From: Syntrophorhabdus sp. PtaB.Bin184
Lineage (GTDB): Bacteria; Desulfobacterota; Syntrophorhabdia; Syntrophorhabdales; Syntrophorhabdaceae
DNA: 8,120 bases
Direction: 5' to 3'
Assembly: GCA_002067555.1 (NCBI GenBank)
Contig: MVQQ01000104.1
Span: forward strand, 1-8,120
Position numbers and translations under genes: made by a program. Shown one piece after another: positions 6,693 to 8,120 of this stretch. The notes below the pieces were generated by a model. That model was not told the DNA's origin. It was given only the letters and a program-made list of their open reading frames with translations, and did not search any database. Numbering within the stretch: the stretch's first letter is position 1; every line of letters begins with the position of its first letter.

Positions 6693-7361
6693 GTGAGGTT
6701 GCGGGGAGTCATTTTTGATCTTGACGGAACGCTGGTTAATTCGCTGGAAGACATAGCCGATTCCATGAACAGCGTATTGAGAGAACATGGTTTCCCGACG
6801 CATGGCCTCATGGAATACAAGGCTTTTGTCGGCAGGGGAATGAGAAACCTTGTCGTGCGCTCCCTGCCCGAAGACGCGAGAGGCGAAACCCGCATCGCCC
6901 TGTGCCGCGACTCGCTGCTGAAGGAATACGGTATGAATTGCCTGAAGAAGACCCGGGCCTACGAGGGCATCACCGATCTCCTTGAGGGGCTCGACAAAGG
7001 AAAGATGGAAAGGGCCGTTTTTTCCAACAAGATCGATCATCTGACGAAGAGGATCGTGGAGGCGCTTTTCCCCGGCAGGCGATTCCCCGTTGTTGTCGGG
7101 GCCGGGGCCGGAATGCCGGAGAAACCCGACCCCACAGGCGTTCTGTCTGTCGCCCGGCAGCTGGGGATTGAACCTGAACGGTTGATATACGTGGGGGATT
7201 CCGACGTCGATATGGAAACCGCGCATAACGCGGGCATGTACCCGGCGGGCGCACTCTGGGGTTTTCGGACGGAAGAGGAACTGGTTGCCCATGGGGCGAA
7301 GAGTCTTCTCGGCCACCCCCTCGATCTGCTGAGGATCATAAATGAGGAGAACCGGACGTGA
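6693..7361 (+). CDS. HAD-superfamily hydrolase, phosphoglycolate phosphatase-like
   Basis: 222 residues from the GTG start, a normal length for the Gph/PGMB-type HAD group. Motif I is VIFDLDGTLVNS (nucleophile D9, acid/base D11). An alpha-helical cap of subclass C1 follows (about 16-85, with FVGRGMRNLV). Motif II is S111 in VFSNK, motif III is K144 in EKPDP, and motif IV is VGDSDVDMETAHNAG with D169, D171 and D173. All catalytic residues are present, so it should be an active Mg-dependent cytosolic phosphatase. The LDGTLVNS, FSNK, KPDP and GDSDVDMETAHNAG set fits 2-phosphoglycolate phosphatase, which removes the product of oxidative DNA damage repair or of oxygenation. Members with the same motifs act on other small phosphates or pyrophosphate, so substrate is uncertain and no gene symbol is given. 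It is followed after 93 bp by a response regulator with no evident functional link. Confidence 0.88.
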   Translation: MRLRGVIFDLDGTLVNSLEDIADSMNSVLREHGFPTHGLMEYKAFVGRGMRNLVVRSLPEDARGETRIALCRDSLLKEYGMNCLKKTRAYEGITDLLEGLDKGKMERAVFSNKIDHLTKRIVEALFPGRRFPVVVGAGAGMPEKPDPTGVLSVARQLGIEPERLIYVGDSDVDMETAHNAGMYPAGALWGFRTEEELVAHGAKSLLGHPLDLLRIINEENRT

Positions 7362-7409
7362 CCTGCCCGCCGATTGACGAATATCACCCGTCTGTGCAAG
7401 GATAATGAA

Positions 7410-7442
7410 GGGCCCGCGCCTTCGGTGACCTGTGGCGGGCCC
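7410..7442 (+). repeat. GC-rich inverted repeat (possible hairpin) ahead of the OmpR-family regulator
   Basis: GGGCCCGC (7410-7417) and GCGGGCCC (7435-7442) are perfect reverse complements around a 17-nt loop. The 3' arm ends directly before the weak GCGGGA ribosome-binding-like stretch of the GTG at 7455. No T-run follows on either strand, so it is not a standard intrinsic terminator. It could be a remnant or factor-assisted terminator after the phosphatase gene, or a structure that affects regulator translation. Confidence 0.5.
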
Positions 7443-7454
7443 GCGGGAAAAACC

Positions 7455-8120
7455 GTGAGAGTACTGCTCGTTGAAGATGATGAAAAGATCGCGTCCTTCA
7501 TCATAAAAGGGATGAAGGCCGCGGGGTGCGCCGTCGATCACGTCGTCGACGGCAGGGAGGGCTTCACACTGGCGACGACGGAACCGTACGACGCGGCCAT
7601 CATCGACATCATGCTTCCCGGCCTCGACGGGTTGTCCGTCATCGGGGAGATGCGCAAGGCCGGGGTGGCGACGCCCGTTATCATCCTCAGTGCACGGGGT
7701 TCGGTGGAAGACCGCGTCAAGGGGTTGCAGACCGGTGCCGACGACTATCTCACGAAGCCTTTTGCCTTCACCGAGCTTCTTGCGAGGGTCCAGGCGCTGG
7801 TGCGCCGCGCGAGCGGCATAACCGAGCCGACACGGCTTGCCGTGGGAGACCTCTCGATGAATCTCATAAGCAGGGAGGTAAAACGGGCCGACAGGACGAT
7901 CGAACTCCAGCCCATGGAATTCTCACTCCTCGAATACCTCATGCGCAATGCCGGCAGGGTCGTTTCCAGGACGATGATCATGGAGCACGTCTGGAACTAC
8001 GACTTCGATCCCCGGACGAACGTGGTGGAGGCGAGGATATGCAGGCTTCGGGACAAGATCGACAGGGATTTCCCCGGCAAGCTCATCCATACGGTGCGGG
8101 GGGTAGGCTATGTCCTCAGG
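7455..8120 (+). CDS. OmpR/PhoB-family response regulator, CusR/CopR-like, 3' end cut by window
   Basis: 222 codons are visible with no stop before the window ends, but the domain is nearly complete. The receiver (1 to about 118) has D8/D9 in VLLVEDDEK, phospho-acceptor D51 in IIDIMLPGLDGL, S79 in ILSARG, and K101 in GADDYLTKPFAFTELLARV. The winged-helix DNA-binding domain (about 125-222) shows LQPMEFSLLEYLMRNAGRVVSR, then VWNYDFDPRTNVVEARICRLR, ending in HTVRGVGYVLR. The RVKGL, KPFAFTELLARV and VWNYDFDPRTNVVE segments are those of CusR/CopR/IrlR-type regulators, often metal- or envelope-stress-linked and followed by a HAMP histidine kinase gene. The stimulus here is unknown. The GTG at 7455 places the first strand normally, but its ribosome site is weak. 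An in-frame GTG at 7425 would add ten residues. The spacing from the phosphatase gene (93 bp) leaves co-transcription open. Confidence 0.9.
   Translation, partial: MRVLLVEDDEKIASFIIKGMKAAGCAVDHVVDGREGFTLATTEPYDAAIIDIMLPGLDGLSVIGEMRKAGVATPVIILSARGSVEDRVKGLQTGADDYLTKPFAFTELLARVQALVRRASGITEPTRLAVGDLSMNLISREVKRADRTIELQPMEFSLLEYLMRNAGRVVSRTMIMEHVWNYDFDPRTNVVEARICRLRDKIDRDFPGKLIHTVRGVGYVLR

Noticed and set aside
6600..7541. 313-codon minus-strand open frame opposite the phosphatase and the start of the regulator
   Set aside because: The plus strand carries intact catalytic motifs across the same region, and the minus product has no recognisable domain, so it is a shadow frame.

Overview
The window looks like a chromosomal stretch from a GC-rich Gram-negative bacterium. 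A type II secretion operon of the compact kind (split GspL/GspM, GspC-like protein without PDZ), next to LytS-type and CusR-type two-component genes, suggests a Desulfobacterota (old Deltaproteobacteria) relative. That placement is an inference from gene style, not from a marker gene. I see no transposase, CRISPR array, tRNA or rRNA, and most of the window is ordinary housekeeping and signalling DNA.

Layout. Positions 1-3465 (+ strand) hold the end of a type II secretion (T2SS) operon: the 3' part of gspK, then gspL, gspM and a GspC-like gene. These are joined by an ATGA overlap, a 14-bp overlap and a 1-bp gap, so they are almost certainly co-transcribed and translationally coupled. GspK caps the pseudopilus. 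GspL, GspM and the GspC-like protein are the inner-membrane platform parts that link the cytoplasmic ATPase to the outer-membrane secretin. The other T2SS genes must lie upstream or elsewhere.

Positions 3490-6123 (- strand) hold a two-component system facing the T2SS operon tail to tail, with 24 bp between. A 705-residue membrane sensor kinase (dCache-like sensor, HAMP, PAS, LytS-type His_kinase, HATPase) comes first. A receiver-only response regulator of the LytTR-associated type, with no output domain, comes last. The 123-bp gap between them is nearly filled by a 37-codon ORF whose ATG overlaps the kinase stop as ATGA; this is the most unusual thing I found.

Positions 6124-6692 are non-coding. 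They hold the kinase ribosome-binding site, a good sigma70-like promoter reading right (6506-6534), and several small repeats. Positions 6693-7361 (+) encode a HAD-family phosphatase of the phosphoglycolate phosphatase type. After a 93-bp spacer with a GC-rich hairpin, positions 7455-8120 (+) encode an OmpR/PhoB-family regulator close to the CusR/CopR group, cut by the window end just before its stop.
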